Shown: positions 7,339-15,995 of the stretch, in pieces
How positions within the stretch are numbered: position 1 is the stretch's first letter
Layout: every line of letters starts with the position of its first letter
DNA from: Anaerolineae bacterium
GTDB lineage: Bacteria > Chloroflexota > Anaerolineae > JAFGEY01
Reading direction: 5' to 3'
Assembly: GCA_016931365.1 (NCBI GenBank)
Contig: JAFGEY010000019.1
Span: forward strand, 1 to 23,762
DNA length: 23,762 nucleotides
Notes under the pieces: generated by a model
Seen by the model: the letters and a program-made list of their open reading frames with translations, nothing else
What the model was told of the DNA's origin: nothing
Database searches by the model: none
Translations under genes and position numbers: made by a program

Positions 7339-7352
7339 CCCTTTCAAGACAT

Positions 7353-7371
7353 AGCCCCAAATACTGGGGCT
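7353..7371 (+). promoter_or_regulatory. GC hairpin with T-rich tail in the mvaA leader
   Basis: AGCCCCA (7353-7359) pairs with TGGGGCT (7365-7371) across a 5-base loop, followed by TATTTTGTG. It sits between the presumed start site and the mvaA ribosome site. It could be a weak attenuator or a 5' stabilising hairpin. Confidence 0.45.
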
Positions 7372-7407
7372 TATTTTGTGCATCATCTCAGGAGGTACGA
7401 TAGACAC

Positions 7408-8691
7408 GTGACCAAGACCTCTCTCATTTCTGGATTTTACCGCCAGCCTGTCGATCAACGGCTTCAACGGGTCGCTCAATGGGCCGAACTGACCGAGCAG
7501 GAAACCGCCGCATTGAGTGCGGCCGGCCTCGATCTGGCACAGGCCGATCATATGATCGAAAACGCAGTCGGCACACACAACTTGCCACTGGGCATTGCGG
7601 TCAATTTTCTGATCAATGGCCGGGATTATCTGATTCCAATGGCGATCGAAGAGCCGTCGGTCGTAGCCGGTGCGAGTTACGCGGCCAAATTGGCCCGCGA
7701 GGGCGGCGGGTTTACCACCTATAGCACGCCGGCCGAGATGATCGCCCAGATTCAGGTACTCGATGTGCTCGATCCCTGGTCGGCACGTTTTGAATTGCTG
7801 GCCCACAAAGCCGAGCTCCTATCTCGCGCCAACGCCACTGATCCAGTGATCGTCGGGTTGGGCGGCGGCGCGCGCGATCTGCAAGTGCAAGTGGTAGAAA
7901 ACTCGCCGGTTGGACCTATGCTGGTCGTCCACCTGATCTATGACTGCCTGGACGCGATGGGCGCGAACACAGTCAACACGGCTGCCGAAGCGCTGTCGGG
8001 GCGCATCGCCGAGATCGCCGGCGGACGCGCGCACCTGCGCATCCTCTCCAACCTGGCTGATCGCCGTCTCGCCGCCGCGCGCTGCGCCATCCCCGCTTCG
8101 GCACTGACGACAGATGAACTTCCCGGCGACTTGGTCGTGGATCGCATCCTGGAGGCCTACGCCTTTGCCCTGACCACGCCCTACCGGGCAGCGACGCACA
8201 ACAAGGGGATTATGAACGGCGTCGATGCTGTCGTCGTCGCCACGGGCAACGACTGGCGTGCCGTAGAAGCGGGGGTACACGCCTATGCCGCGCGCAACGG
8301 CCAGTACACCTCGCTCTCGCAGTGGGAAAAGAACGCTGATGGCGACTTGGTTGGCACGCTGGAAATGCCGATGGCCGTGGGCCTCGTCGGCGGCGCGACG
8401 CGCGTCCACCCAACGGCCAAAGCGGCGGTCAAAATATTGGGCGCCAAAAGCGCGCGCGAACTGGCCGAAGTGATTGTCGCCGTGGGATTGGCCCAAAATC
8501 TGGCCGCGATCCGCGCCCTGGCGACGGAAGGCATCCAACGCGGGCATATGCAGCTTCACGCCCGGCAGGTAGCCATTGCCGCCGGCGCCGCCGAAAACCA
8601 GATCGATGCCGTGGCGGCACGAATGGTCGCCGAAAAGACAATCCGCATCGACCGCGCGCAGGCGATCCTGAAAGAGATGGCGCAAGTATGA
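7408..8691 (+). CDS. mvaA: Hydroxymethylglutaryl-CoA reductase, class II (degradative-type family)
   Basis: The protein has 427 residues and reduces HMG-CoA to mevalonate, the committed step of isoprenoid synthesis in this operon. It lacks membrane segments and matches the short class II bacterial/archaeal form. ENAVG (51-55) is the substrate-binding motif. [13 protein letters not shown] near 78-90 carries the catalytic Glu. [20 protein letters not shown] carries the Lys and Asp. [11 protein letters not shown] near the C-terminus carries the His. The GTG at 7408 is taken as start because AGGAGGT lies at 7390-7396; an upstream in-frame GTG at 7378 would include that site. Its TGA overlaps the ATG of the next gene by four bases. 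Although class II enzymes include degradative ones, the synthase and thiolase alongside argue for biosynthesis. Confidence 0.93.
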   Translation: MTKTSLISGFYRQPVDQRLQRVAQWAELTEQETAALSAAGLDLAQADHMIENAVGTHNLPLGIAVNFLINGRDYLIPMAIEEPSVVAGASYAAKLAREGGGFTTYSTPAEMIAQIQVLDVLDPWSARFELLAHKAELLSRANATDPVIVGLGGGARDLQVQVVENSPVGPMLVVHLIYDCLDAMGANTVNTAAEALSGRIAEIAGGRAHLRILSNLADRRLAAARCAIPASALTTDELPGDLVVDRILEAYAFALTTPYRAATHNKGIMNGVDAVVVATGNDWRAVEAGVHAYAARNGQYTSLSQWEKNADGDLVGTLEMPMAVGLVGGATRVHPTAKAAVKILGAKSARELAEVIVAVGLAQNLAAIRALATEGIQRGHMQLHARQVAIAAGAAENQIDAVAARMVAEKTIRIDRAQAILKEMAQV

Positions 8692-9758
8692 GCGAACAAG
8701 AGTTCAAATTGATGAAACCGGATCGCCCGGTGGGCATTGTCGGTTACGGCGCATACATCCCCCGCTTTCGCATTTCGGGACAAGAGATTGCCCAGGTTTG
8801 GGCTGGCGACGAAGACGGCTCGCCGGTCGATGAAAAGAGCGTGCCCGGGCCGGACGAAGACACCATCACCATGTCGATCGAGGCGGCGCGCAACGCCCTG
8901 CTGCGCGCTGACGGGCTGGATGCACGTCGAATTCGCGCTGTATGGATCGGCAGCGAGTCACACCCCTACGCGGTCAAACCGAGCGGCACCATCGTCGCCG
9001 AAGCGATCGGCGCAGTGCCCAACACGCTGGCCGCCGACCTGGAATTTGCCTGCAAAGCGGGCAGTGAAGCGATGCAGATGGCTATTGCCCTGATCGGTTC
9101 GGGGATGGCCTCGCACGCACTGGCCGCCGGCATCGACACAGCGCAGGGCCGTCCCGGCGACGCACTCGAGTACACCGCCGCGGCGGGCGGCGCGGCCTAT
9201 ATCCTCGGCCCGGCAAATGAATCGCTGGCAACGTTAGAAGGCTCGTTCTCGTTTGTCACCGACACGCCCGATTTCTGGCGGCGGCCCTACCAGCACTTTC
9301 CGCGCCACGGCAGCCGTTTCACCGGCGAACCGGCCTATTTCCGGCACATCATGGGCTCGATTGAAACGATCCTGGCCGAAACCGGCTACCAGGCTGCCGA
9401 TTTCGCCTACGTCATCTTTCACCAGCCCAATGCCAAGTTCCCAACCCGCATCGCCCGGCAGCTCGGATTCTCCAGAGAGCAATACACGCCGGGCCTGCTG
9501 GCGCCCAAGATCGGCAACACTTATGCTGGATCGGCGCTGGTGGGGTTCAGCGCCGTGCTCGACATCGCCAAGCCGGGCGACCGGGTGCTGGTCGCCTCTT
9601 ATGGATCGGGCGCGGGCAGCGACACCTTTATCTGGACAATGACCGACAAACTACCCGAACGACAAAAGCTGGCTCCGACCACCCAGGATTACATCGCCCG
9701 CCGCCAGCCGATCAGCTATGGGTTGTACGTGCGGTATCGGAAAAAATTGCATCAATAA
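8688..9758 (+). CDS. Hydroxymethylglutaryl-CoA synthase, archaeal type
   Basis: The protein has 356 residues and condenses acetoacetyl-CoA with acetyl-CoA to give HMG-CoA. Expected catalytic residues are visible: Glu90 in [13 protein letters not shown], Cys122 in [11 protein letters not shown], and His245 in FHQPNAKFP. The N-terminal [15 protein letters not shown] and the C-terminal SYGSGAGSD are characteristic of the archaeal-like branch. It overlaps mvaA by ATGA, so the two are translationally coupled. In archaea this enzyme works in a complex with the thiolase and a DUF35 protein, and both are encoded just downstream here. Confidence 0.93.
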   Translation: MSEQEFKLMKPDRPVGIVGYGAYIPRFRISGQEIAQVWAGDEDGSPVDEKSVPGPDEDTITMSIEAARNALLRADGLDARRIRAVWIGSESHPYAVKPSGTIVAEAIGAVPNTLAADLEFACKAGSEAMQMAIALIGSGMASHALAAGIDTAQGRPGDALEYTAAAGGAAYILGPANESLATLEGSFSFVTDTPDFWRRPYQHFPRHGSRFTGEPAYFRHIMGSIETILAETGYQAADFAYVIFHQPNAKFPTRIARQLGFSREQYTPGLLAPKIGNTYAGSALVGFSAVLDIAKPGDRVLVASYGSGAGSDTFIWTMTDKLPERQKLAPTTQDYIARRQPISYGLYVRYRKKLHQ

Positions 9759-9835
9759 GGAAACAAGGAATAAGGACATCCTCGTTTCCTTATTTCCTTA
9801 TTTCCTTATTTCCCTATTCCTTACCCCTTCTTTTG
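9759..9835 (+). repeat. Low-complexity AAGGAA / TTTCCTTA inverted repeat between operon genes
   Basis: After the synthase stop, a purine-rich stretch (AAGGAAACAAGGAATAAGGA, from about 9758) faces about four tandem copies of TTTCCTTA-like units up to about 9823. The two halves can form an imperfect hairpin of roughly 20 pairs inside the operon transcript. The stretch ends before the thiolase ribosome site GGAG at 9835-9838. Confidence 0.6.
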
Positions 9836-9843
9836 GAGATGTT

Positions 9844-11001
9844 ATGCGCGATGTAAGCATCATTGGCATTGGACAAACGCCCGTCCTCGAAAACTGGACC
9901 AAGTCACTGCGCCACCTGGCTGCCGACGCAGTGCTCGCCGCAATGCGCGACGCCGGCATCGATCGCGCGGATATGCTCTTTGTCGGCAATATGCTCTCCG
10001 GCGAGATTACCGGACAAGCTCACCTGGGGGCGTTGGTCGCTGACTTTGTCGGGCTGCGCGGCATCGAAGCATTCAAGATCGAAGCCGCATGTGCTTCTGG
10101 TGCAGCGGCGGTGCGTGTGGGCTACCTGGCCGTCGCTGGAGGGATGGCCGACGTTGTCATCGCCGTCGGTGTGGAAAAGATGACCGACGAATCGGGCGAG
10201 GTAGTGACCGCCGGCCTGGCTCTCGCCGCCGATGGCGATTACGAAGTGCCGCACGGCCTGTCATTCGTGGCGATCAATGCGCTACTGATGCAACGTTATA
10301 TGTACGAATACGGCATCGCCCGTGAAGATTTTGCCAACTTTGCGATCAACTCGCATCGCAACGCGGTGGGCAACCCCAACGCGCGCTTTCACAACCCGAT
10401 CACGTTCGAGCAGTTCATCAACGCGTCGACGATTTGCGCGCCGATTGGCCTGCTGGACTCATCCCCCATCGGCGATGGCGCCGCAGCGGTGATACTTTGT
10501 CCGACCGAGCAGGCGCGGGCATTCAGCCATAGGTCGATTCGCATCGTCGGCTCAGGTGTTGCTACCGACTGCGTGTCATTGCATGACCGCAAAAATCCGC
10601 TGCGGCTGATCGCCGCCGAACAGTCAGTGCACAAAGCCTATCGACAGGCAGGCATCGGCCCACAAGACATCGATTTTTTCGAATATCATGACGCATTTAC
10701 GATTATGGCTGCGCTCTCGCTCGAAGCGAGCGGCTTTGCCGCACCGGGCCAGGGAACGCGCCTGGCCAAAGAAGGTGACATTTTTATCGACGGACGCATC
10801 CCGGCCGCGACGATGGGCGGCCTCAAAGGCCGCGGCCATCCAGTCGGCGCGACGGGCGCGTATCAGATCGTCGAGGCGGCCCAGCAGTTGCGTGGCGAAT
10901 GCGGGCCTAACCAACTGCCGGCCCCGCGCTTCGGTATGGCGCAAAACATCGGCGGCAGCGGCGCGACGATCATCACTCACATCTTGCGAGCGGAAGAATA
11001 A
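9844..11001 (+). CDS. Acetyl-CoA acetyltransferase / thiolase, archaeal (SCP2-like) type
   Basis: The protein has 385 residues and makes acetoacetyl-CoA from two acetyl-CoA, the first mevalonate-pathway step. Active-site elements are Cys83 in EAACASGAAAV, His282 in EYHDAF, and His332 in GRGHPVGATG. The C-terminus has NIGGSGATIITHI, without the extra Cys of classical thiolases, as expected of the SCP2-like/archaeal group. The ATG at 9844 has GGAG six bases upstream. The upstream in-frame extension is the low-complexity spacer and is not coding. Its position between HMG-CoA synthase and a DUF35 protein supports a role in the channelling complex rather than in fatty-acid breakdown. Confidence 0.92.
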   Translation: MRDVSIIGIGQTPVLENWTKSLRHLAADAVLAAMRDAGIDRADMLFVGNMLSGEITGQAHLGALVADFVGLRGIEAFKIEAACASGAAAVRVGYLAVAGGMADVVIAVGVEKMTDESGEVVTAGLALAADGDYEVPHGLSFVAINALLMQRYMYEYGIAREDFANFAINSHRNAVGNPNARFHNPITFEQFINASTICAPIGLLDSSPIGDGAAAVILCPTEQARAFSHRSIRIVGSGVATDCVSLHDRKNPLRLIAAEQSVHKAYRQAGIGPQDIDFFEYHDAFTIMAALSLEASGFAAPGQGTRLAKEGDIFIDGRIPAATMGGLKGRGHPVGATGAYQIVEAAQQLRGECGPNQLPAPRFGMAQNIGGSGATIITHILRAEE

Positions 11002-11031
11002 ACCCAATTCGGGAGTAAAAAGGAGACTGGA

Positions 11032-11469
11032 ATGGGAATTCCACAATATTGGAGATTACAATCACAAAACTACCGCCTCACCGGAGAGGTCTGTCACACG
11101 TGCGGGAGCAAAATCTTTCCCCCGCGCGACGTGTGTCCAGAGTGTGCGCAGCCGGCTTATGAGCCATTCACCTTTAGCGGCGAGGGCGAGGTCTACTCGC
11201 ACACTACGATCTTTAACCCACCGCAAGGCTACGAAGACTATGTGCCCTATGCCGTGGCCCTGGTCAAGCTCAAGGAAGGACCGCTGGTCACAGCGCAGCT
11301 TACCGACGTCAATCCTGACCAAGTGCGAATCGGGATGCCGGTCGAGATGGTAACACGCAAGATCCGCGAGTTTGGCGAGGACGGGATTATTGTCTATGGC
11401 TACAAATTCCGCCCGTCCGGTTTTGCTCACCCACAGCTTGATCAAGCAAAGCAAAAACACCTAGCCTGA
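11032..11469 (+). CDS. DUF35 zinc-ribbon / OB-fold protein
   Basis: The protein has 145 residues. An N-terminal helix (YWRLQSQNYRL) leads into a rubredoxin-like zinc ribbon with Cys21, Cys24, Cys35 and Cys38 (CHTC and CPEC). An OB-fold follows, starting at FTFSGEGEVYSHTTIF. In archaea such proteins bridge thiolase and HMG-CoA synthase so that acetoacetyl-CoA passes directly between active sites. The gene order here predicts the same job. A GGAG ribosome site precedes the ATG, 30 bases after the thiolase stop. It is the last gene of the operon; no clear terminator is seen after it. Confidence 0.9.
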   Translation: MGIPQYWRLQSQNYRLTGEVCHTCGSKIFPPRDVCPECAQPAYEPFTFSGEGEVYSHTTIFNPPQGYEDYVPYAVALVKLKEGPLVTAQLTDVNPDQVRIGMPVEMVTRKIREFGEDGIIVYGYKFRPSGFAHPQLDQAKQKHLA

Positions 11470-11556
11470 CGATACCTTGCATTGTCCTGTCGCTGATGCA
11501 GCGCCGAGTGTTTCCAGTTCGACCTGCATGCCTTGCAAGAATCGCCCGACCGCGCG

Positions 11557-11585
11557 TAGACAGATACCGTGTTTGATGATACAAT
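11557..11585 (+). promoter_or_regulatory. Promoter of the membrane-anchored TPR-like gene
   Basis: TAGACA (11557-11562), a 17-base spacer, then TACAAT (11580-11585) preceded by TGA, an extended -10. The expected start is near 11592, about 60 bases before the ATG at 11652. Confidence 0.6.
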
Positions 11586-11651
11586 ACCGGGCAGGCAAGC
11601 TATCTGAAAATACTACTTGCCGGCGGCCCTCGATGATGCCCGGATTGCGAT

Positions 11652-12635
11652 ATGAGTGAGACGACAGACAGCGCAGAACGCGCTGTATTGACCCAGGTCA
11701 ACGCAGCACTTTGCCGAGGAGATAAATCCGGCGCGCGTGCGCTGCTTGAGGGGGTGCTGAAAGGCAGCCCGCGCAGCATCGCGGCCTGGAGCTGGGCCTG
11801 CCAGGCCGCCGAGACAGATCAAGAACGAATCGTCTGTCTGCAACACATCCTGGAGATCGATCCCGATCACGGAGCGGCACAGCGCTACCTGGCCCAACTG
11901 ACTCAAATCCGGCCGCCTCTGCGAGGCAGGCCGCAATCCGGCGAGCCCAACTCTTCGGCCCCGGCTGCCGCGCCCTTTGTGCCATCGCCGATTGCCCCTT
12001 CCACACCGCGCCCGCGTTTCGCCGACCGGCTGTTGGCATTGCTGTATTTTTTGTTCGGGCTTCCAACCGGCTACCTGATCGGCGCAATCGCGGTCGTCGG
12101 CTTGCTGGTTGTGGTTGTATACTCGACGGTCAACCACGATTGGTTCGGATTGGCTGAACCCGAGTGGGATCGGTTGACCATCTCACCCTCGATAGAAACC
12201 ATCCAAAGCGATAGACAGACCTGGCAGATTGCCTATGAAAGGTCGGAAGACTCGCGGTTTGCCGGCCTGGTGCGGCACGCTTCACTGATCCGCTTCGACC
12301 GCGTGCCCTTTTTGACCCACGACATTCTGGTTACGTCCGGCGATTATGCCGATCCCGAGCAGGTGCGCACCACGGTGATCGACCACCATTTCTCGTGGCG
12401 CTCGTCGACGCTTACCCACCCTCAGGGCGCGATCAACCTGCTGCACACAGTAGCCGTCAGCCCGGACGTCTTCCACCAACTGCTCCAAATCCGCAATCAG
12501 GATCAGGTGGTGATCGTCGGGCGCGAGATTTTATCCATCCGGGTGTACAATCTGGACGGTGTTTACCTGGGCGACTGGCACGACACAGGTTGCAATACGC
12601 TCCTGGTCCGCTCGGTCGAGATCGTGTCCAGGTGA
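11652..12635 (+). CDS. Membrane-anchored protein with TPR-like N-terminus, function unknown
   Basis: The protein has 327 residues. Residues about 8-85 look like two helical TPR-type repeats (alternating ARALLEGVLKGSPRSIAAW and RIVCLQHILEIDPDHGAA). A Pro/Ser-rich stretch (90-122) follows. One or two hydrophobic segments lie at about 127-158 (LLALLYFLFGLP and YLIGAIAVVGLLVVVVYS). The remaining 165 residues form a soluble domain I do not recognise. This TPR-Pro-rich-TM layout recurs in Chloroflexota. No good ribosome site precedes the ATG, but the frame and the promoter at 11557 support it. The gene stands alone between the mevalonate operon and the tricorn gene. Confidence 0.75.
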   Translation: MSETTDSAERAVLTQVNAALCRGDKSGARALLEGVLKGSPRSIAAWSWACQAAETDQERIVCLQHILEIDPDHGAAQRYLAQLTQIRPPLRGRPQSGEPNSSAPAAAPFVPSPIAPSTPRPRFADRLLALLYFLFGLPTGYLIGAIAVVGLLVVVVYSTVNHDWFGLAEPEWDRLTISPSIETIQSDRQTWQIAYERSEDSRFAGLVRHASLIRFDRVPFLTHDILVTSGDYADPEQVRTTVIDHHFSWRSSTLTHPQGAINLLHTVAVSPDVFHQLLQIRNQDQVVIVGREILSIRVYNLDGVYLGDWHDTGCNTLLVRSVEIVSR

Positions 12636-12690
12636 ATGCCAGGCCCGACGCTTCGAGAGAGTCTGGCCTCAATACCCGTGAATAAACGCA

Positions 12691-12742
12691 CAGGACGAGC
12701 AGGTTGTCATCCTGTTCATCCTGAAAATCTTGTCAATCCTGT
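12691..12742. repeat. Short CCTG-rich repeat and hairpin ahead of the tricorn gene
   Basis: Bases 12691-12703 and 12711-12723 form a 13-pair stem with one mismatch and one G-T pair, and a 7-base loop. The sequence from 12706 to 12742 is built from ATCCTG-type units about ten bases apart. It may be a dispersed intergenic element or a weak transcription-end structure for the gene to the left; there is no T run. Confidence 0.45.
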
Positions 12743-12774
12743 ACACAATCAAGTTATCAAGAAAGGAAACCAAG

Positions 12775-15700
12775 ATGTCACACGTTCAATCCACGGAGAC
12801 CCTGCTGCTCAAGCAGCCAACGGTCAGCGCCGGCCGGGTGGCCTTTTTGTACGCCGGCGACATCTGGATCGCCGACCGTCGCGGCAGCGACCCACGCCGG
12901 CTGACCGCACAGCCGGGCGAAAAATCAACGCCCATGTTCTCGCCCGACGGGCAATGGATCGCCTTTTCGGGCAACTATGACGGCAACACCTGCGTCTATG
13001 TCATCTCCAGAGATGGCGGCTCGCCAAAGCGACTGACCTACCACCCCGGCGCGGACCTGGTGCGCGGCTGGACGCCCGACAGCCAGCGCGTGCTCTTTGC
13101 TTCAGCGCGCAGTTCGACGACGGCGCGCTACAAACGGCTTTATACCGTCTCCGTCGAAGGCGGATTCCCCGAACCACTGCCGCTGCCGATGGCCGAACGT
13201 GGCGCATACTCGCCCGACGGCAAGCAGATGGCCTACACGCGCATTCCAGAGCCGTTCTGGTCGTGGAAGCGCTATCGGGGCGGGGAAACAACCTCCATCT
13301 GGGTGCTCGATCTGGCAACCTATGACTATGTGGAAATCCCGCACCTCAATGCCAGCGACACCTTTCCCTGCTGGATCGGCGATACGATCTATTTCATCTC
13401 CGATCGCAGCAGCACGGACAACCCTTCGGGGTGTATGAACCTGTTTGGCTATGATACCGGAACGCAGGCGGTGACGCAGCTCACCCATCACACCGATTTT
13501 GACATCCGCTCGCTGACCGCCGGTGATGGCATCCTGACCTACGAGCAAGGCGGGCGCATCCGCCTCTACGATCCGGCCACGCAAACGAGCACGCCGCTCC
13601 AGATTTGCATCCATGCCGACCTGCCCCACACGCGGCCGCACTTTCAAAAGGCGGTCAAGGCCATCCGCAGCGCCGGGTTGTCGCCGACGGGGGCGCGAGC
13701 CATCTTTCAAGTGCGCGGCGAGATCGTCACCGCACCGGCCAAAAAGGGCGACATCCGCAACCTGACCCAGACGCCGGGCGTGTGTGAGCGCGACCCGTCC
13801 TGGTCGCCCGACGGGCAGCAGATCGCCTACTTGGCCGATGCCAGCGGCGAATACGAGCTGGTCATCGCCGACCAGACCGGGCTGAAAGAGAAAACCCTCA
13901 TCCCGCTGGGCAAAAAGTCGTTCTTTTACCGGCCAACCTGGTCGCCTGACGGGACCAAGATCGCCTATACCGACAAGGCGCTGAACCTGTATGTCATTGA
14001 TCTGACCGAGAAAACGCCGCTTCACGTGGATACCGACACCTACGACCACCCGGAGCGCAGCCTCAACCCGGTCTGGTCGCCCGACAGCAAATGGATCGCC
14101 TACACCAAACGGCTCGACACGCACATCCGCGCCGTCTTTCTCTACGAACTGGCGACCGGCACAAGCCATCAGATCACCGACGGCCTCAGCGACACCACCT
14201 CGGCCTGCTTTGGCCCGGAGGGCAAAACCCTCTATTTCACGGCCAGCGCCAACTATGGCCTGAATACCAGTTGGCTGGATATGTCATCTTTTGAACGGCC
14301 TGTGCTGCGCGGCCTTTACCTGGCCGTGCTCAACAAGGACGCCCCCTCGCCGCTGGCCCCTGAAAGCGACGAAGAGCCGGAGACGAAAGAAGAAAAGGAG
14401 GAAAAGGGGGAGAAGGATAAAAAGAAAGCCGTCGAGGTCAAGATAGACCTGGCCGGGCTGGATCAGCGCATCCTGGCCCTGCCCGTGCCGGAGCGCAATT
14501 ACAGCGCGCTGCAGGCAGCCGAAAACAGACTCTTTTACCTGGAACTGCTGCCGCACCAACGGGGATCGCGCAAGCCAGCGCTCTATGCATTGCACGTCTA
14601 TGATTTCCAAGAGCGCAAGGACGAGGTTTTTGTGGACAAGGTGCGCAGCTACTGGCTCAGCGCTGATGGCAAAAAGCTGCTCTACCAGGGCGAGCAAGAC
14701 GGCGAATACACCATCGTCGAGACGGAGAAAAAGCCGGAGGCCGGCAAAGGCAAGCTGAACCTGGACAACCTGGAAATCTATGTGGACCCGCGCGCCGAAT
14801 GGCGGCAAATGTTCAATGAGGTCTACCGCATCCAGCGCGATTATTTCTACGACGCAGCCATGCACGGCGTTGATTGGGACGCGGTGTGCGCCAAATACCG
14901 CCCCTTTCTCGATCACGTCGGGCATCGCAGCGACCTGAACTATCTCTTTGCCGAGATGATGGGCGAGTTAATGGTCGGTCACGCCTATGTCGGCGGAGGC
15001 GATGTGCCCGGCGCGGAGCCGGTCAAGTGCGGCCTGCTGGGGGCCGACTATGAGATCGTGGACGGCGCCTATCGCATCCGGCGCGTGTACGGGGGGCAAA
15101 ACTGGCACCCCGAACTGCGCGCGCCGCTGACTGAGCCGGGTGTGAACGTGTCGGCGGGCGAGTACATCCTGGCAGTAAATGGGCGGCCGCTGCGCGCGCC
15201 GACCAACCTCTACCAACTGTTCGAACAGACCGCCGACCGGCTAGTCGAACTCAAGGTGGGGGCCAGTACCGACCCGGCCCAGGCGCGCACGGTGACGGTC
15301 AAGCCGATTGAGGATGAAACAGCGCTGCGCCATTGGGCCTGGGTGGAAGAAAACCGCATAAAGGTGGACGCGCTGTCCGGCGGCAAGGTGGCCTACGTGT
15401 ACATGTCAAATACCTCCTTTGAAGGCTATGATTCGTTTAACCGCTACTATTTTGCCCAGCTCGACAAGCAGGCGGTGGTGATTGACGAGCGATTCAACAG
15501 CGGCGGCTCGGTAGCTGATTACGTGATCGACATGCTCAACCGCCCGCTGCTCTGCCACTGGGCCACCCGCGAAGGGGCGATATTTCACTCCCCCAATGCC
15601 TCGATCTTTGGCCCCAAGGCGATGATCGTCAACGAATACGCCGGGTCGGGCGGCGATGCCATGCCGCTCTTTTTTCGCCGCCGCGGCCTGGGCAAGCTGG

Positions 15701-15984
15701 TGGGCAAGCGCACCTGGGGCGGGCTGATCGGCATCTATGACTATCCAGCGTTGATGGACGGCGGGATGGTCACCGCGCCGCGCATGGCTATTTTCAGCCC
15801 GGACAACGAATGGGAAGTGGAAAACGTCGGCATCGAGCCGGATGTCGAGGTCGAGATGACGCCCAAGCTGGTCATCGCGGGCGGCGATCCGCAGCTCGAA
15901 AAAGCGGTCGAGATCGTTTTGCACGAGCTACAGCAGAATCCTCTGCCGCCGGCGAAACGGCCTGCGCCGGCGCAGCGCGTTTGA
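12775..15984 (+). CDS. Tricorn-type protease (S41 family)
   Basis: The protein has 1069 residues, the usual tricorn length. Tricorn degrades oligopeptides released by larger proteases. The first part is a beta-propeller region with at least seven SPDG-type repeats (for example SPDGQWIAF, SPDGKQMAY, SPDGTKIAY, SPDSKWIAY). A very charged Glu/Lys linker lies at about 525-555. A C1 helical domain starts near EWRQMFNEVYRIQRDYFYD, followed by a PDZ-like segment near residues 780-835 and the S41 catalytic core. Predicted catalytic residues are His736 (VGHAYVGG), Ser958 (NEYAGSGGD) and Glu1021 (GIEPDVEVE), close to His746, Ser965 and Glu1023 of archaeal tricorn. No signal peptide is seen, so it is probably cytoplasmic. 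The ATG at 12775 is chosen because AAAGGA lies seven bases upstream. Confidence 0.93.
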   Translation: MSHVQSTETLLLKQPTVSAGRVAFLYAGDIWIADRRGSDPRRLTAQPGEKSTPMFSPDGQWIAFSGNYDGNTCVYVISRDGGSPKRLTYHPGADLVRGWTPDSQRVLFASARSSTTARYKRLYTVSVEGGFPEPLPLPMAERGAYSPDGKQMAYTRIPEPFWSWKRYRGGETTSIWVLDLATYDYVEIPHLNASDTFPCWIGDTIYFISDRSSTDNPSGCMNLFGYDTGTQAVTQLTHHTDFDIRSLTAGDGILTYEQGGRIRLYDPATQTSTPLQICIHADLPHTRPHFQKAVKAIRSAGLSPTGARAIFQVRGEIVTAPAKKGDIRNLTQTPGVCERDPSWSPDGQQIAYLADASGEYELVIADQTGLKEKTLIPLGKKSFFYRPTWSPDGTKIAYTDKALNLYVIDLTEKTPLHVDTDTYDHPERSLNPVWSPDSKWIAYTKRLDTHIRAVFLYELATGTSHQITDGLSDTTSACFGPEGKTLYFTASANYGLNTSWLDMSSFERPVLRGLYLAVLNKDAPSPLAPESDEEPETKEEKEEKGEKDKKKAVEVKIDLAGLDQRILALPVPERNYSALQAAENRLFYLELLPHQRGSRKPALYALHVYDFQERKDEVFVDKVRSYWLSADGKKLLYQGEQDGEYTIVETEKKPEAGKGKLNLDNLEIYVDPRAEWRQMFNEVYRIQRDYFYDAAMHGVDWDAVCAKYRPFLDHVGHRSDLNYLFAEMMGELMVGHAYVGGGDVPGAEPVKCGLLGADYEIVDGAYRIRRVYGGQNWHPELRAPLTEPGVNVSAGEYILAVNGRPLRAPTNLYQLFEQTADRLVELKVGASTDPAQARTVTVKPIEDETALRHWAWVEENRIKVDALSGGKVAYVYMSNTSFEGYDSFNRYYFAQLDKQAVVIDERFNSGGSVADYVIDMLNRPLLCHWATREGAIFHSPNASIFGPKAMIVNEYAGSGGDAMPLFFRRRGLGKLVGKRTWGGLIGIYDYPALMDGGMVTAPRMAIFSPDNEWEVENVGIEPDVEVEMTPKLVIAGGDPQLEKAVEIVLHELQQNPLPPAKRPAPAQRV

Positions 15985-15995
15985 GAGGCCCGTCT

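Larger units (their letters stand above)
7024..7407. other. Divergent intergenic region between the DUF3048 gene and mvaA
   Basis: This stretch of 384 bases has no convincing gene. It holds the minus-strand promoter at 7182-7210, an imperfect palindrome at 7283-7305 (GATTC..GAATC ends) that could be an operator, a plus-strand extended -10 at 7330-7338, a GC hairpin at 7353-7371, and the mvaA ribosome site at 7390-7396. The reading frames through it on either strand are shadows. Confidence 0.6.
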
